From positions 434,001 through 498,000 of the forward strand of contig CAVZIJ010000003.1 in NCBI GenBank assembly GCA_963775335.1: 64,000 nucleotides of DNA. Direction: 5' to 3'. The DNA is from CAVQCX01 sp963775335 (lineage in GTDB: Bacteria; Pseudomonadota; Gammaproteobacteria; Chromatiales; Chromatiaceae). The notes under the pieces are model-generated. The model was given only the letters and a program-made list of their open reading frames with translations. It was not told the DNA's origin and searched no databases. A program made the translations under genes and the position numbers. Of the stretch, positions 20,103 through 28,779 are shown in pieces. Every line of letters begins with the position of its first letter. Within the stretch, counting starts at the first letter, position 1.

Positions 20103-21074
20103 ATGAACAAGTTCATCCTGCGCGGCCTGTTCGCATTCGGCATGGCCATCGTCTTCTCCCTCTTGCTGCCCAGCCAGGCCATGGCTGCCGGAAACTGCGG
20201 CGGCGAAGGCCAGAAAAGCTGCTGGAACATCAACCCGGCCAAATGGTGCGATCCTGGCCTCAAATATGAAACCAAGGGTCTCCCCGGTTCGGGTCGCTGT
20301 GTCCTCCCCGATATCAAGAAGACAACCAAGAGCGACTGTGGCGGCCTCAACCAGAAGAGCTGCTGGAACATCAACCCCGCCAAATGGTGCGATGAAGGGC
20401 TGCAATATCAGACCAAGGGCCTTCCCGGCACTGGCCGCTGCGTCCGCAAGGTCAACGAGGATCTGGTCAAGCAGGCGGCTGCCCAAGTCTCCGACCGGGC
20501 AAAGTCGATCGGCCCGAACAACCCGCTCTCAAACCTGATGAATTGTCTGCACAGCCCCGCCAATTTCGGCAGGCTGCGGGCAGCGATGAACGCCAGGTCG
20601 GAGAATGGCGTCAACAGCCTGATCGGAAGTTGCGGTGGCAATCGGGAAGGCTTGCGCGCCTTCGGCCAAAGCACCACCGGCCAGAGCTCCAACACGCTGC
20701 ACATCGAACTGGGTGGCACGGCTGTCCTGATCGGCGGGGTCGAGGGCGCCATTGGCTACGCATTGGAGCTCAAGTCGCACCCCAAGGGCCGCTTCTATCT
20801 GACGGGCGGTCTGGGCGGGGGACCTGGCGGTGAAAATGCCTCGGCCGATCTTTCCGTGGGCGTCAGCGGCGACTCCCTGCCGACCGGGAAGTGGGCCAAG
20901 GACCAGGGCAAGAGCGTGGACTATAGCGGCCACTATATCGGCGGTGCCGGCCTCTCGATCGAGTTCCCGGGCGGCGCTGCCGTCAAGCCCAATGGGATCA
21001 CGATTTCGGGCGGCGGCGGTTTCGGCGTGGAGATCAACACGATCTTCTACAGCTGGGATCTCTATCCCTTCTGA
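20103..21074 (+). CDS. Exported protein with two tandem Cys repeats
   Basis: 323 residues from the ATG at 20103 (GAAGGAAGG upstream). After a signal peptide ending QAMA come two near-identical modules of about 50 residues, each with QKSCWNINPAKWCD and TKGLPG-x-GRCV, so each holds four Cys. The C-terminal 150 residues are Gly-rich and beta-like (GGLGGGPGGENASADLSVG). It is probably extracellular or periplasmic. I do not recognise a function. A strong hairpin follows the stop. Confidence 0.7.
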   Translation: MNKFILRGLFAFGMAIVFSLLLPSQAMAAGNCGGEGQKSCWNINPAKWCDPGLKYETKGLPGSGRCVLPDIKKTTKSDCGGLNQKSCWNINPAKWCDEGLQYQTKGLPGTGRCVRKVNEDLVKQAAAQVSDRAKSIGPNNPLSNLMNCLHSPANFGRLRAAMNARSENGVNSLIGSCGGNREGLRAFGQSTTGQSSNTLHIELGGTAVLIGGVEGAIGYALELKSHPKGRFYLTGGLGGGPGGENASADLSVGVSGDSLPTGKWAKDQGKSVDYSGHYIGGAGLSIEFPGGAAVKPNGITISGGGGFGVEINTIFYSWDLYPF

Positions 21075-21093
21075 CCCTCGCTTGCCAAACGAT

Positions 21094-21127
21094 GGCCGGG
21101 ATGTGTCCTCCCACATCCCGGCCGTTT
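21094..21127 (+). terminator. Strong hairpin terminator
   Basis: GGCCGGGATGTG (21094-21105) and CACATCCCGGCC (21112-21123) form a perfect 12-bp stem with a 6-nt loop, 20 bp after the stop of the preceding gene. Only a short T-run (GTTT) follows, so termination efficiency is uncertain. Confidence 0.65.
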
Positions 21128-21239
21128 CGCGTTCATTTCCGGCAGCTTCAGTCATTGCGGACTTGCCTAGCCCGACGGGAGAGTGAAAGTTGCTCCGGGG
21201 GAGTGTACTCGAGGGGGGTGCTAGTCATGCGGGGACGTG

Positions 21240-21407
21240 ATGGGATATCGCGCGATCATTGCCGACGACCATGAGATCGTGCGGCGCGCCCTGGCGGGAC
21301 TATTGGGCGAGATCGGGACCGTCACGCTGGTTGCCGAGGCGGACAATGGGATCGAGACGATCACACTGGTCAAGCAGCACAGGCCCGATCTGCTCCTGCT
21401 AGGGATA
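21240..21407 (+). pseudogene. Response regulator receiver domain, truncated (NarL/LuxR-type)
   Basis: The N-terminal 55 residues of a receiver domain: MGYRAIIADDHEIVRRAL and ADNGIETITLVKQHRPDLLLL. In intact proteins the next residue is the phosphoacceptor Asp. Here the sequence changes to a GGGATA repeat and the IS91-type end, so the Asp and everything after it are lost. The phrase ADDHEIVR is typical of NarL/FixJ-family regulators. Confidence 0.75.
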
Positions 21408-21431
21408 GGGATAGGAATTTGCTTTCAGCCG
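21408..21431 (-). repeat. IS91-type terminal sequence, isolated copy 3
   Basis: Identical over 24 bp to the outer ends of the two IS91-type remnants (14954-14977 and 17256-17279). Here no transposase remains: on one side is the cut response regulator, on the other the cut cse2. It marks a deletion or one-ended transposition event that fused unrelated genes. Confidence 0.7.
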
Positions 21432-21775
21432 AGTTGCACTCCAAGCGGAACGCGCCCCGCATGGCCGGCCAGAGCCATACCGTGGGCGACGAGCGCCCAG
21501 CGTCGCCAGGTGTCGGGCTGCCACCTCTCGGGCTCCAGATCGGCCTGGATCAGGGCACGCGCGAGTGCACCGATCTGGTGCGGGCGTGGCTCGTCTGCAT
21601 CCATACGCGCCAGGGCCGCCCTTTCGCCGGCCCCTAGCCCGAAGGCATTGCCCGGAAAGCGGGCCGACTGCCCGATCACCCGGGCCAGCCGGGTGATGGG
21701 GCTCGCATGAGCCTGAGCGGATGGCTCGGAATGCGCGTCCGGCTGACGGGCTTGGTCGGACTCAATCGTTGACAT
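21425..21775 (-). pseudogene. cse2: Cse2/CasB (Cas11) small Cascade subunit, C-terminally truncated
   Basis: 116 residues from MSTIESDQ; the ATG overlaps the end of cse1, as in working cas operons. RLARVIGQSARFPGN and WRRWALVAHGMAL resemble the N-terminal half of type I-E Cse2, a helical subunit that bridges the Cascade backbone. Similarity ends at RVPLGVQL, where the frame runs into the IS91-type end and stops. The rest of cse2 and cas7, cas5, cas6, cas1 and cas2 are absent. Confidence 0.72.
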
Positions 21776-23027
21776 GGGCAGTCTCCTTTTGCAGGTTCCG
21801 TTCTCGGTAGTGGTCCCGGAGGGCGGGGAGCGGTGATTTCTCGCCGCGCAGGGTGCCGTGCAATCTCGACAGAGCGGCGGCACGGGCGCGATAGCGCTGC
21901 TCGCCGCTGCGGGGACCTGCGTCGAAGGCGAATCTCAGGGTCGATTCGGCGCGCTCGACCATGCCCAGGAGCCACCGCAGGTAAGCCGCGTCCGGATCGG
22001 CTGCCTCGATCTCCGCATTCAGCTCGGCAAAGAAGCGATGGTCTTCGCCGGCCTCGAAAGGCTTGGCAAAGGTATTGGCCTTGTCCTTGGCGCCGTCGGA
22101 AAAGCGGTCTTCCCCCGCCCCGTTGTCGAACAGGGCGGCCAGGGCACTCCAAAGCGTCGAGCGCATCCGAGCGATGGCCTGCACTCGCTTTCCCGCCACC
22201 GCGGCGAGCTGATCGGTCTTGCGCTCCATCAGCAGTCGGCGGACCTTCGGCGATATAGGAATGCGCCGCTCGTGATAGCCCTCGGTCTTACCCTGACCGC
22301 GCGTCACCCTTTGGGCCAGGATCACTATGCCTTGGGTCCCGTCGTCCGGAGTTAGCGTCTGCGCTACACAATGCTGATACTTACCGGACCCGTAGAGAAG
22401 CTCAGTCACCAGCTTGTAGTCAAACCCGCGAGCGGTGATGGTGAGCGCCTTGGCCGCGCTCACGTCGATCGGCGCCCAGGGATCGCCGGTTTGACCATTG
22501 AGCTGCTTGGCAGCAATGCGGGCCACCTTGCTGCCGGTTGCCCTGGCGATGATCCTCTCGCCCAGGAGGGTCAAACGAATTCGCCGACAAATCTCGATAT
22601 AGAAGGGGTCCAGCGCGCTGAATGCCAGGCCCTTGGCCCCATCCCATGGCACCAGCCAAACCAACCCGATTCCATCATCCTTGAGGCCGTATCGCTCCAC
22701 CGTATCGCGACGGTTTTCGAGCAGCAGACCGATGTCTCTTTGCCAACGCCTTCCCCAATGGCCATTCGGAACCGCCCCCAACGCTGGCCGGCTGGCAAAG
22801 CCCCCGTTCATCCTCGAGATGCCGTATTTGCCAGCGCCGAGCACCCCTTCCTGAGTTTGCAGGCTGACCAGGGCCATCATCCAGTCATCCGGCGCGTTGT
22901 TTGCCATGCGGGCGGCCTTGAGATCATGGTTCTTCGAGGTGATCAGCATGTCCAACTCGTCGGGCGCTGCAATGCGGTTCTTCCATCCGTCCAACTTTTC
23001 GCCGATCACTGGCGGTTGCATGAAAGC
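21762..23027 (-). pseudogene. cse1: Cse1/CasA (Cas8e) lacking its N-terminus, fused in frame to Cas3
   Basis: About 420 residues of the large type I-E Cascade subunit. Recognisable blocks are AFMQPPV, PDELDMLITSKNHDLKAA, DDWMMALVSLQTQEGVLG and GKYGISRMNGGFASRPALG, then the helical C-terminal bundle. The first 100 or so residues are missing. Upstream codons in the same frame are the Cas3 C-terminal region, joined at about 23027. It could be translated only as a chimera, or from an internal start. Confidence 0.8.
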
Positions 23028-24935
23028 GCGATTGTCTTGGGGGATCTCGATCAGGGGACGTTGGGCGATCAGTCCACGGGTGGCCTGGACGATGCGTAGG
23101 TCAGGATAGACCCCGCCGCCGTCGCGGTGCCGTCCCAGTCCGTGAGCGGCCCGGGCCAGCATGGGGGACAGGTCATGGTTGGTTGGCGTCAGGATGCGGG
23201 CCTGCGGTGAGGCAAGCTCGGGCGGGCGCTCGCCTGTACCCCGCTGATGGCGATGCAATCGACCGATGCGTTGCAGCAGCACGTCCATGGGGCACAGATC
23301 GGTGATTAACAGATCGGCATCGATGTCTCAATCGTGCAGCGACCACTGAACGTGCTTGGCGAAACCGGTCCTGGCCATGGGACGCAAGCCGTTGCCATCG
23401 GAGAGGGCCGGATAGGCGGTGTTTCCGGCCTCGTCGAAGCTTGGCAGGGTCGCCGCCACTGACCGACCCAGGGCCAGATAGCGGGTACGGGCGCTGCTGC
23501 CGAGGGTGGCGGAGAGCAGCAGGGCATGGCCGCCATTGCCCAGGTGGGCCTCGAGCAGGCGTTCGAGCAACGCGGTCATGTAGACGTCAGAGGCATGGAC
23601 CTCGTCCACCACCAACAGGCTTCTCGCCAGCAGCGCATAGCGCATATGGGCATGGCGCACCTTGAGGATGCCGAGCAGGGCCTGGTCGATGGTGCCGACG
23701 GCGATCGGCGCGGCAAGGAAGCGTTTTGGGGCCTCGGCGGCCCAGCGGCGGTGGGCCTTTTCGTCGTCTGGGTTGTCGTTCCACTGCACCTCGAACTTGG
23801 GCAGAATCACCGGCTCTTCCCCGTCTGCGGCGGCGTAGCCGGGCAGCGCGCGGAGCGTGACGGGCGGATGATCTGGCCATAGCCGCGCAATCGTCGCCCT
23901 TACCCGGTCATAGACCTGCTTGGCGGAGACGCGGGTGGGCAAGGCGAAATAGAGGCTGTCCACCTGCCCGGCACGAAACAGATAAACGAAGCGCCACAAG
24001 GCAGCCTCGGTCTTGCCGCTACCGGTCTCCGATTCGAGCAGCACCAGTGGTTCGAGGTCAGTCTGGGCCATGGCCGACTGAATGGGGTGCGGGGTTTCGA
24101 TCCCGAAGGCTGTTTGAAAGGTGGGCGAGCTGGTCGATAAGGCCTCGCGCCAAGTCTGGGCGTCCACGCCAAGAGCGATAACGGCGTGCTCTGCGTAGCC
24201 GCGCGCCGATTCGCGTCGGTTCTCGTCGACCCGGATTGGGAAATGGCGCGTATCGGAGCCGAGCCAGTCGACAAATTGCACCAGACCCGCGAAGAGATGG
24301 CCGAAGGGCGGTGCGCTCGGCAGCGGCCGGCAAGCCTCTCGGAATGCAGGGGGGAACAGCAACCGAGCCCGCCGAGTCATGTCTTCGATGATCGACAGCG
24401 GGTCGTAGAGAATATTGCCGTCGGTATCCTTGACCGGCTTCCAGATCGTTTTGGATAGGCCGACCGCCAGGGTCGCCCCGTCGTCGATGATCGGTCGTCC
24501 GTGATGGCTGATGGTGGCCGCCAAGAGGGGGATCACTGCCTCTTGTCCCCATGACAGCATTTCGTCGATGGGCAAGGCATCGACAAGGGGTGCAAAGGCG
24601 TCCTCGCTCAGGAGATACATGGCCTCTCGCCCATGGCCGGCGGGAAAGGGCCAATCGGCTGGGCGATCTTCAGGGCGCCAACGCTTCGACTGAAAGCCGC
24701 TGTTGGCCTTGCCCAGATCGTGCAGAAAGACAAGCACTGCCAGTCGGGCAATGTCCAGTCCATCCAGGCTTCGCCCCGCCGCTCGCTCGAGGGCTCGATG
24801 CACCGACAGGCACTTGCACAGCCGCTCGAAGCACAGGGCTACGTCGGTCATGTGGTCGACCAGAGGCAACCATGCGATCACCCGACCGGTCTTGTCGTCT
24901 CGTCGGAGCTTTCCGAAGGCCTCGCCATCCTTCAT
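23028..24935 (-). pseudogene. cas3: Cas3 helicase-nuclease, type I-E, with internal deletion and in-frame stop
   Basis: A second Cas3, clearly different from the one at 9.2 kb. Residues 1-535 carry the HD nuclease (VDHMTDVAL, FLHDLGKANSGFQ, ISHHGRP), Walker A TGSGKTEAAL, DEVH (VVDEVHASD) and SAT (LLLSATLGS). After QWSLHD there is an in-frame TGA (23328-23330). The same frame resumes with DIDADLLITDLCPMDVLLQ and RIGRLHRH, so helicase motifs IV-V (perhaps 100 residues) are missing. The C-terminal part breaks off at IPQDNR and continues as Cse1. Not functional as it stands. Confidence 0.85.
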
Positions 24936-24960
24936 CGTGGTGTGCAGCTGCGTGTTCCTG

Positions 24961-25344
24961 TCAGGAAGTCAGATAGACGGCTAAGCGCAGCCGCTCCCAG
25001 GGGCCGCCGCGGTCACTGAGGACGCTGATCCGGCCGTGCAACCGCTCTGCGTGGTCCATCAGTTGGGCGGCGGCAGTGTTCTCCACCCGCGGCAGGTAGC
25101 CGAGCTTGCGTGCCTGCCAATAGACGGCCACCGCGCGCGGATCAAATGGGTTGGCGGGGGCGCCCTCCAGTATCAGGGGGCCGCCGACGGCGAGGGCGGG
25201 CCAGACCCGGCTGCCGTCGTAATACTGGAAGCCGGCCAGGGGCGACTCATGGAGGAGTCGGCTGGGTGGCGCGCGTGCGCCGCTCACCGCGGTCGGGATG
25301 AGGGCGGAGCCGAGCAGGAACTTGAAAAAGGTGCGGCGCAACAT
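24961..25344 (-). CDS. HIRAN-domain protein with Tat-like signal
   Basis: 127 residues. The N-terminus MLRRTFFKFLLGSALIPTAVS looks like a twin-arginine or Sec signal. The rest is a HIRAN domain (about 33-115): SPLAGFQYYDG, ANPFDPRAVAVYW, KLGYLPRVENTAAAQLMD. HIRAN domains bind DNA ends in helicase contexts, so an exported version is unusual and its role is unclear. An ideal Shine-Dalgarno (AAGGAGG) precedes the ATG. It lies between the WYL regulator and cas3 on the same strand, which suggests one transcription unit. Confidence 0.78.
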   Translation of the reverse strand: MLRRTFFKFLLGSALIPTAVSGARAPPSRLLHESPLAGFQYYDGSRVWPALAVGGPLILEGAPANPFDPRAVAVYWQARKLGYLPRVENTAAAQLMDHAERLHGRISVLSDRGGPWERLRLAVYLTS

Positions 25345-25378
25345 AGCTGACCTCCTTATCGATTGGGGCTCCCTTTGT

Positions 25379-26407
25379 TTACCACGGGGGGTGGCTCAGG
25401 GAGTGAGCCTGTCTCCCACACTGCCGGATCGGCGGCTCGTCCGGGGGCGCGGCGTTGTACAGGTCCACCGCTTGTCGTATCCGCTGCATCACAGCTGTGC
25501 GAAGCGCCGCCGGTGCGATCACCTCCACCTCGGGGCCGTACTTGAGGATGTCCATGAGCAGCTCCCGCGGGTCCGAGTAGGGGACCTGCAGCTCGTAGCG
25601 TGCCGCGACCCACTGTCCGACCTGGTCCGGGTGCCAGGTCTCATCGGCCACCCAGCGGGAGGCATCGGGACTGAATCGCAATACGGCCCAGGCCGATGCA
25701 TTGCCGGAGAAGATCCCGAAGCTGGCGCCGAGAAAGCGGTCCAGCTCGTCCGGGTCGCTAGCGTCGGCGGGGTCTACCAGGGCCTCGGCGTGGCGGATGC
25801 GGTCCAGGGAGAAGATGCGCAGCGCATCGGCCTGCTCGCAATGGGCCGCGAGGTACCAGTTGTCGCGGTAGCGCAGCAGGCGCTGCGGGTGGACGGTGCG
25901 GTCGGTCACGCGGTCTTTCTCGCGGCCGTGGTACCGGATCAGCAGCCGTCGGCCTTCCAGCACGGCCCCTGCGACCGTACCGAATCGCTCCGGGTGGCTG
26001 GAGCGCGCCGCCACGGGCTGCAACAGGATGCGCTCGCTGACGGTGGTCGCGCGGTGGCCGCTTTGCTCCAGCAGGCGGCGGATGCGCGCGCGTAGCGGCC
26101 CTACGTAGGGGGCCAGCAGGCCGGGCTGGATCTGATCGAGCAGTCACTCGCTGGCGAGCAGGGCGTGCAGCTCGCTCTCGGTGAGCCAGAGTCCGGGCAG
26201 CTCGAAGCGGGGCTCGGTGGGGCGATAGCCGTAGCCGTTTGCGGCGCGGTCCCACTCGATGGGTGCGCCCATGAAGTCCCTCATGTACCCGAGGTCACGC
26301 ACCAAGGTGGCTCGGGATGCCTCCAGCTCCTGTTGTAGCCGGGCGAGGGACTGGGACTTGCCCTGAAGGAGAGCATGCAGGCGGTAGATGCGCTCGGCGC
26401 GATTCAT
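25379..26407 (-). pseudogene. WYL-domain transcriptional regulator interrupted by TGA
   Basis: The N-terminal HTH part (MNRAERIYRLHALLQGKSQS, ASRATLVRDLGYMRD) and the C-terminal WYL part (VTDRTVHPQRLLRYRDNWYL, VDPADASD) lie in the same frame but are separated by a TGA at 26144-26146, after ELHALLASE. Intact homologues read straight through here. WYL regulators often control phage-defence genes, including CRISPR-Cas operons, and this one heads the cas3/HIRAN group. It may make only an HTH fragment, unless translation restarts downstream. Confidence 0.8.
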
Positions 26408-26772
26408 TGGCCGGGACGAGTCATCCGAAGCCGATGTCGGGCTTCAATCGCTCAGGGGGGTACATCCTTGTGGCGGGGCTCATGCCGACTAGATTAGTCC
26501 ACGGCGGGCGAGTTGCGATCTTGAGGGAAAGCTTGTGAGGACTAACGGCTTCGTTTCGAGAACACCCCAAACGGAATGACCGGGGACTGTCACCTTGTTC
26601 CAAGGTTGTCCCCAGCGTTGGTGTCGAAGGTCTTCAGCGAGCCCAGGTCGCCACCAGAAATACGATGTGCCCTCAAGCCGACATAGCGGGGCGGTTTCCC
26701 CTTGGTCGCTGACACTGCGCTGACACGTATAACCCGGTTGGCGAGCTTGCTATCGTATCTCGTTGATTTGAT
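26408..26772. other. Intergenic stretch, no gene recognised
   Basis: 365 bp between the WYL regulator and tRNA-Val. I see no coding frame with family resemblance and no clear terminator. The imperfect repeat TGACACTGCGCTGACAC occurs near 26710. It may be the edge of the accessory block. Confidence 0.4.
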
Positions 26773-26847
26773 TGGTGGGCGATGCTGGGATCGAACCAGC
26801 GACCCCTGCCGTGTGAAGGCAGTGCTCTCCCGCTGAGCTAATCGCCC
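26773..26847 (-). tRNA. tRNA-Val (anticodon CAC), CCA encoded
   Basis: Read on the minus strand: GGGCGAT acceptor arm, D-loop AGCTCAGCGGGAGAGC, anticodon stem CTGCC/GGCAG with loop TTCACAC, T-arm GGTTCGATCCC, discriminator A and an encoded CCA. The acceptor arms pair fully. It stands at the right end of the accessory region, a common integration site for genomic islands, but I did not find a matching direct repeat at the far end. Confidence 0.95.
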
Positions 26848-27175
26848 GCAGAAATCCCTAACGGGGTCAGGATGCTACAAGAATTGCGCCCACCCGGCAA
26901 CCGTGGAGCCAACAGTGTGATTCGCAGATGCCCGAGGGGGTCGCGGAGCGCCGAGCGACCGCGGGTACCCAGCCCCGGGGCCGCGCAAGGGCTGTCGTGG
27001 AGGCCCCCGCGGCTGGCCGGGCCCTGGGCTGGGACCCAGCGGCCGCTGTGCGCCTACAAAAACCGCGGGGGGCTCCGTAAAATAGCGGGTGGAGCGATTG
27101 GGGGGGTCGCCTTTCCCGCTTCGAGGGCGAGCGGGAAAGTCGGCATCAAGAAGAATGACCAACGAAGGAAACATC

Positions 27176-28243
27176 ATGCCATCGAATACCTTTTTATCCC
27201 CTTCGGCCGGACCCGCCATCCGGCAGCATGAGGTGGCCGATGCGGCCAATGCCACGCGTCTGATGAAGGCCGTCCGGCACGAGCCTGAGATCCTGGCGGC
27301 CCTTAGCGGTAAGCACATTGCGTCAATCCAGAGCTTCGACGCTGAACTGCTGAAGCAGCTGGTCCGTCGGGCGGCGGTCTTCGAGTCGAGCGCGAAGAAG
27401 GCCGCCTCGACCATGGCATGCAAGGTGATGGGCGGGAATTTCCTCGATGCCGGGCGACCCGAGGTCGAGCTCCCGTTCAGGCGGGCCTGGCAAGGGCTGG
27501 GCGGGGCCTTCATCGATCTGTCCGAGGCGGTCGAGGACATCCTGCGCCACCACCGCGACCCCTCCGAGATTGCCGCCGTCAACAATAACTACAGCGATTT
27601 CGCGGCCGTCAGTACGACGCGGGCCGACCTGTTTCCGGAGATGGTGAGGTATTCGCAGGTACCGTTGATCAATGCGGGCAACGGCGATGACGAGGCGCCG
27701 ACCCAGGCGCTCGCCGATCTGTACGTCCTGTCCAAGTGGCGGCCGGACCTGCTCCAGAAAGACCCCCCCGTGCAAGACCGTTTGCGCATCGGCATCTTCG
27801 GCACGCCGGCAACCACCGGGACCCTGCGAAGCCTGCTGTCGGGACTTGCCCTGATGCCGCAGCTGGTCCAGGAGATCATCCTGCTCGATCGTGTTGCAGG
27901 GCCTTTTGCAGAGGGTCAGCGCGAGGAGTTGGCGCAGGCCGGCTTGAAGATCAGCACGATTTTAGAGCTCTATCCGCGTGAAACGGTCATGGGTAGTCAA
28001 AGCAAGGTGGTCCCCACCCTGGACGTTATCTACAGCCACCTCAAGCAGCAGCAGACTGTCAGCCGCATGGACATGCTGCAGTTCAAAAGCTTCTTCAAGC
28101 CAAACCTCCTCCTTCTGAGCCCGCAGCGGCAGCTGCCGGAGTTCGGGGCCATCGTTAACGACTCTACGAATAATGGCTTCTTCACCCAGGCGAAGGGTGC
28201 TGTCTATGTGCTGATGGCGCTGATGGAGGCGGTGATGGGGTGA
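27176..28243 (+). CDS. Aspartate/ornithine carbamoyltransferase-family paralogue
   Basis: 355 residues from the ATG at 27176 (GAAGGAAAC upstream). The fold signature is clear: VFESSAKKAASTMACKVMGG sits where the carbamoyl-phosphate motif F-x-x-STRTR is expected, and INAGNGDDEAPTQALADLY matches the ATCase INAGDG-x2-HPTQ block. The STRTR loop is replaced by SAKKA and His of HPTQ by Ala, so normal catalysis is doubtful. It may have a structural or divergent role. It is a stand-alone gene next to tRNA-Val. Confidence 0.75.
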   Translation: MPSNTFLSPSAGPAIRQHEVADAANATRLMKAVRHEPEILAALSGKHIASIQSFDAELLKQLVRRAAVFESSAKKAASTMACKVMGGNFLDAGRPEVELPFRRAWQGLGGAFIDLSEAVEDILRHHRDPSEIAAVNNNYSDFAAVSTTRADLFPEMVRYSQVPLINAGNGDDEAPTQALADLYVLSKWRPDLLQKDPPVQDRLRIGIFGTPATTGTLRSLLSGLALMPQLVQEIILLDRVAGPFAEGQREELAQAGLKISTILELYPRETVMGSQSKVVPTLDVIYSHLKQQQTVSRMDMLQFKSFFKPNLLLLSPQRQLPEFGAIVNDSTNNGFFTQAKGAVYVLMALMEAVMG

Positions 28244-28578
28244 AAGAAAGTAGACGGTAGACAGGGAAAGTCGCAGGGTCGGTGGGAGCGGCATTTTCCC
28301 GCGAATTGAAAGCGGTCGATCTTCACCCGGCTGTCGGCCTTGATGTTGAGCATCGAGTGGTCGGAAAAGATCAGCTGGGCGAGCGCCTTGGGGCCGGTCT
28401 CGACGATTTCCCCGACCTCGACGTGGCTGTCGCACTCCAGCGCCCGGCGCACCCCGCTCGACTCCTCCAGGGCAAACATCTGCCCGCGCAGGAAGCTCAC
28501 GCGCGCACTCTGGCCCGCCGCCAGCACCCCCTGGGCCGCCCCGAGCAGCAGGATCAGCAGGGCGCGCAAAATCGCCAT
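28204..28578 (-). pseudogene. FecR-domain protein, C-terminally truncated
   Basis: 124 residues: signal peptide (MAILRALLILLLGAAQGVLA), then a FecR-type beta region (ARVSFLRGQMFALEE, VEVGEIVETGPKALAQLIF, SDHSMLNIKADSRVKIDRF). After FQFAG the sequence loses similarity and runs over the end of the ATCase-like gene. FecR domains of this kind usually continue into a long periplasmic part, so this is a fragment. Confidence 0.7.
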
Positions 28579-28730
28579 GGCCCCTTAGCGCGCTGCAGGT
28601 TGTTGTGGTTGTTCATCCCTTGCCCGTTCTCGTTGGTCTTCTCCCCTCACCCCGAGCCTCTCCCGCGGGGACCGGGGGTGGGAGCGAGCGCCAGTTCGCG
28701 ACCGTTGAGGCTTCCGCTCCGAGCCCAGGT

Positions 28731-28752
28731 ATCGCGACCTGGAGGTCGCTCC
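28731..28752. repeat. REP-like palindrome, copy 1
   Basis: A 22-bp sequence with self-complementary halves GCGACCT/AGGTCGC. It is identical at 33148-33169. Short extragenic palindromes of this kind are typically scattered through a genome; only two copies are in this window. Confidence 0.7.
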
Positions 28753-28779
28753 TACGGCGGGCTAGCCCGTCGGCCCCAA

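Noticed and set aside
23328..26146. UGA recoding (Cas3 TGA, WYL TGA, integrase TGA)
   Set aside because: Many intact genes here end in TGA, and the three positions do not share an expected residue. Deletion and point mutation explain them better.
8893..26772. CRISPR array near the cas genes
   Set aside because: I scanned the gaps for repeated units of about 28-37 bp with regular spacing and found none.
26640..26772. Island attachment repeat of tRNA-Val
   Set aside because: No second copy of the tRNA-Val 3' end was found near 7-9 kb or elsewhere in the window.
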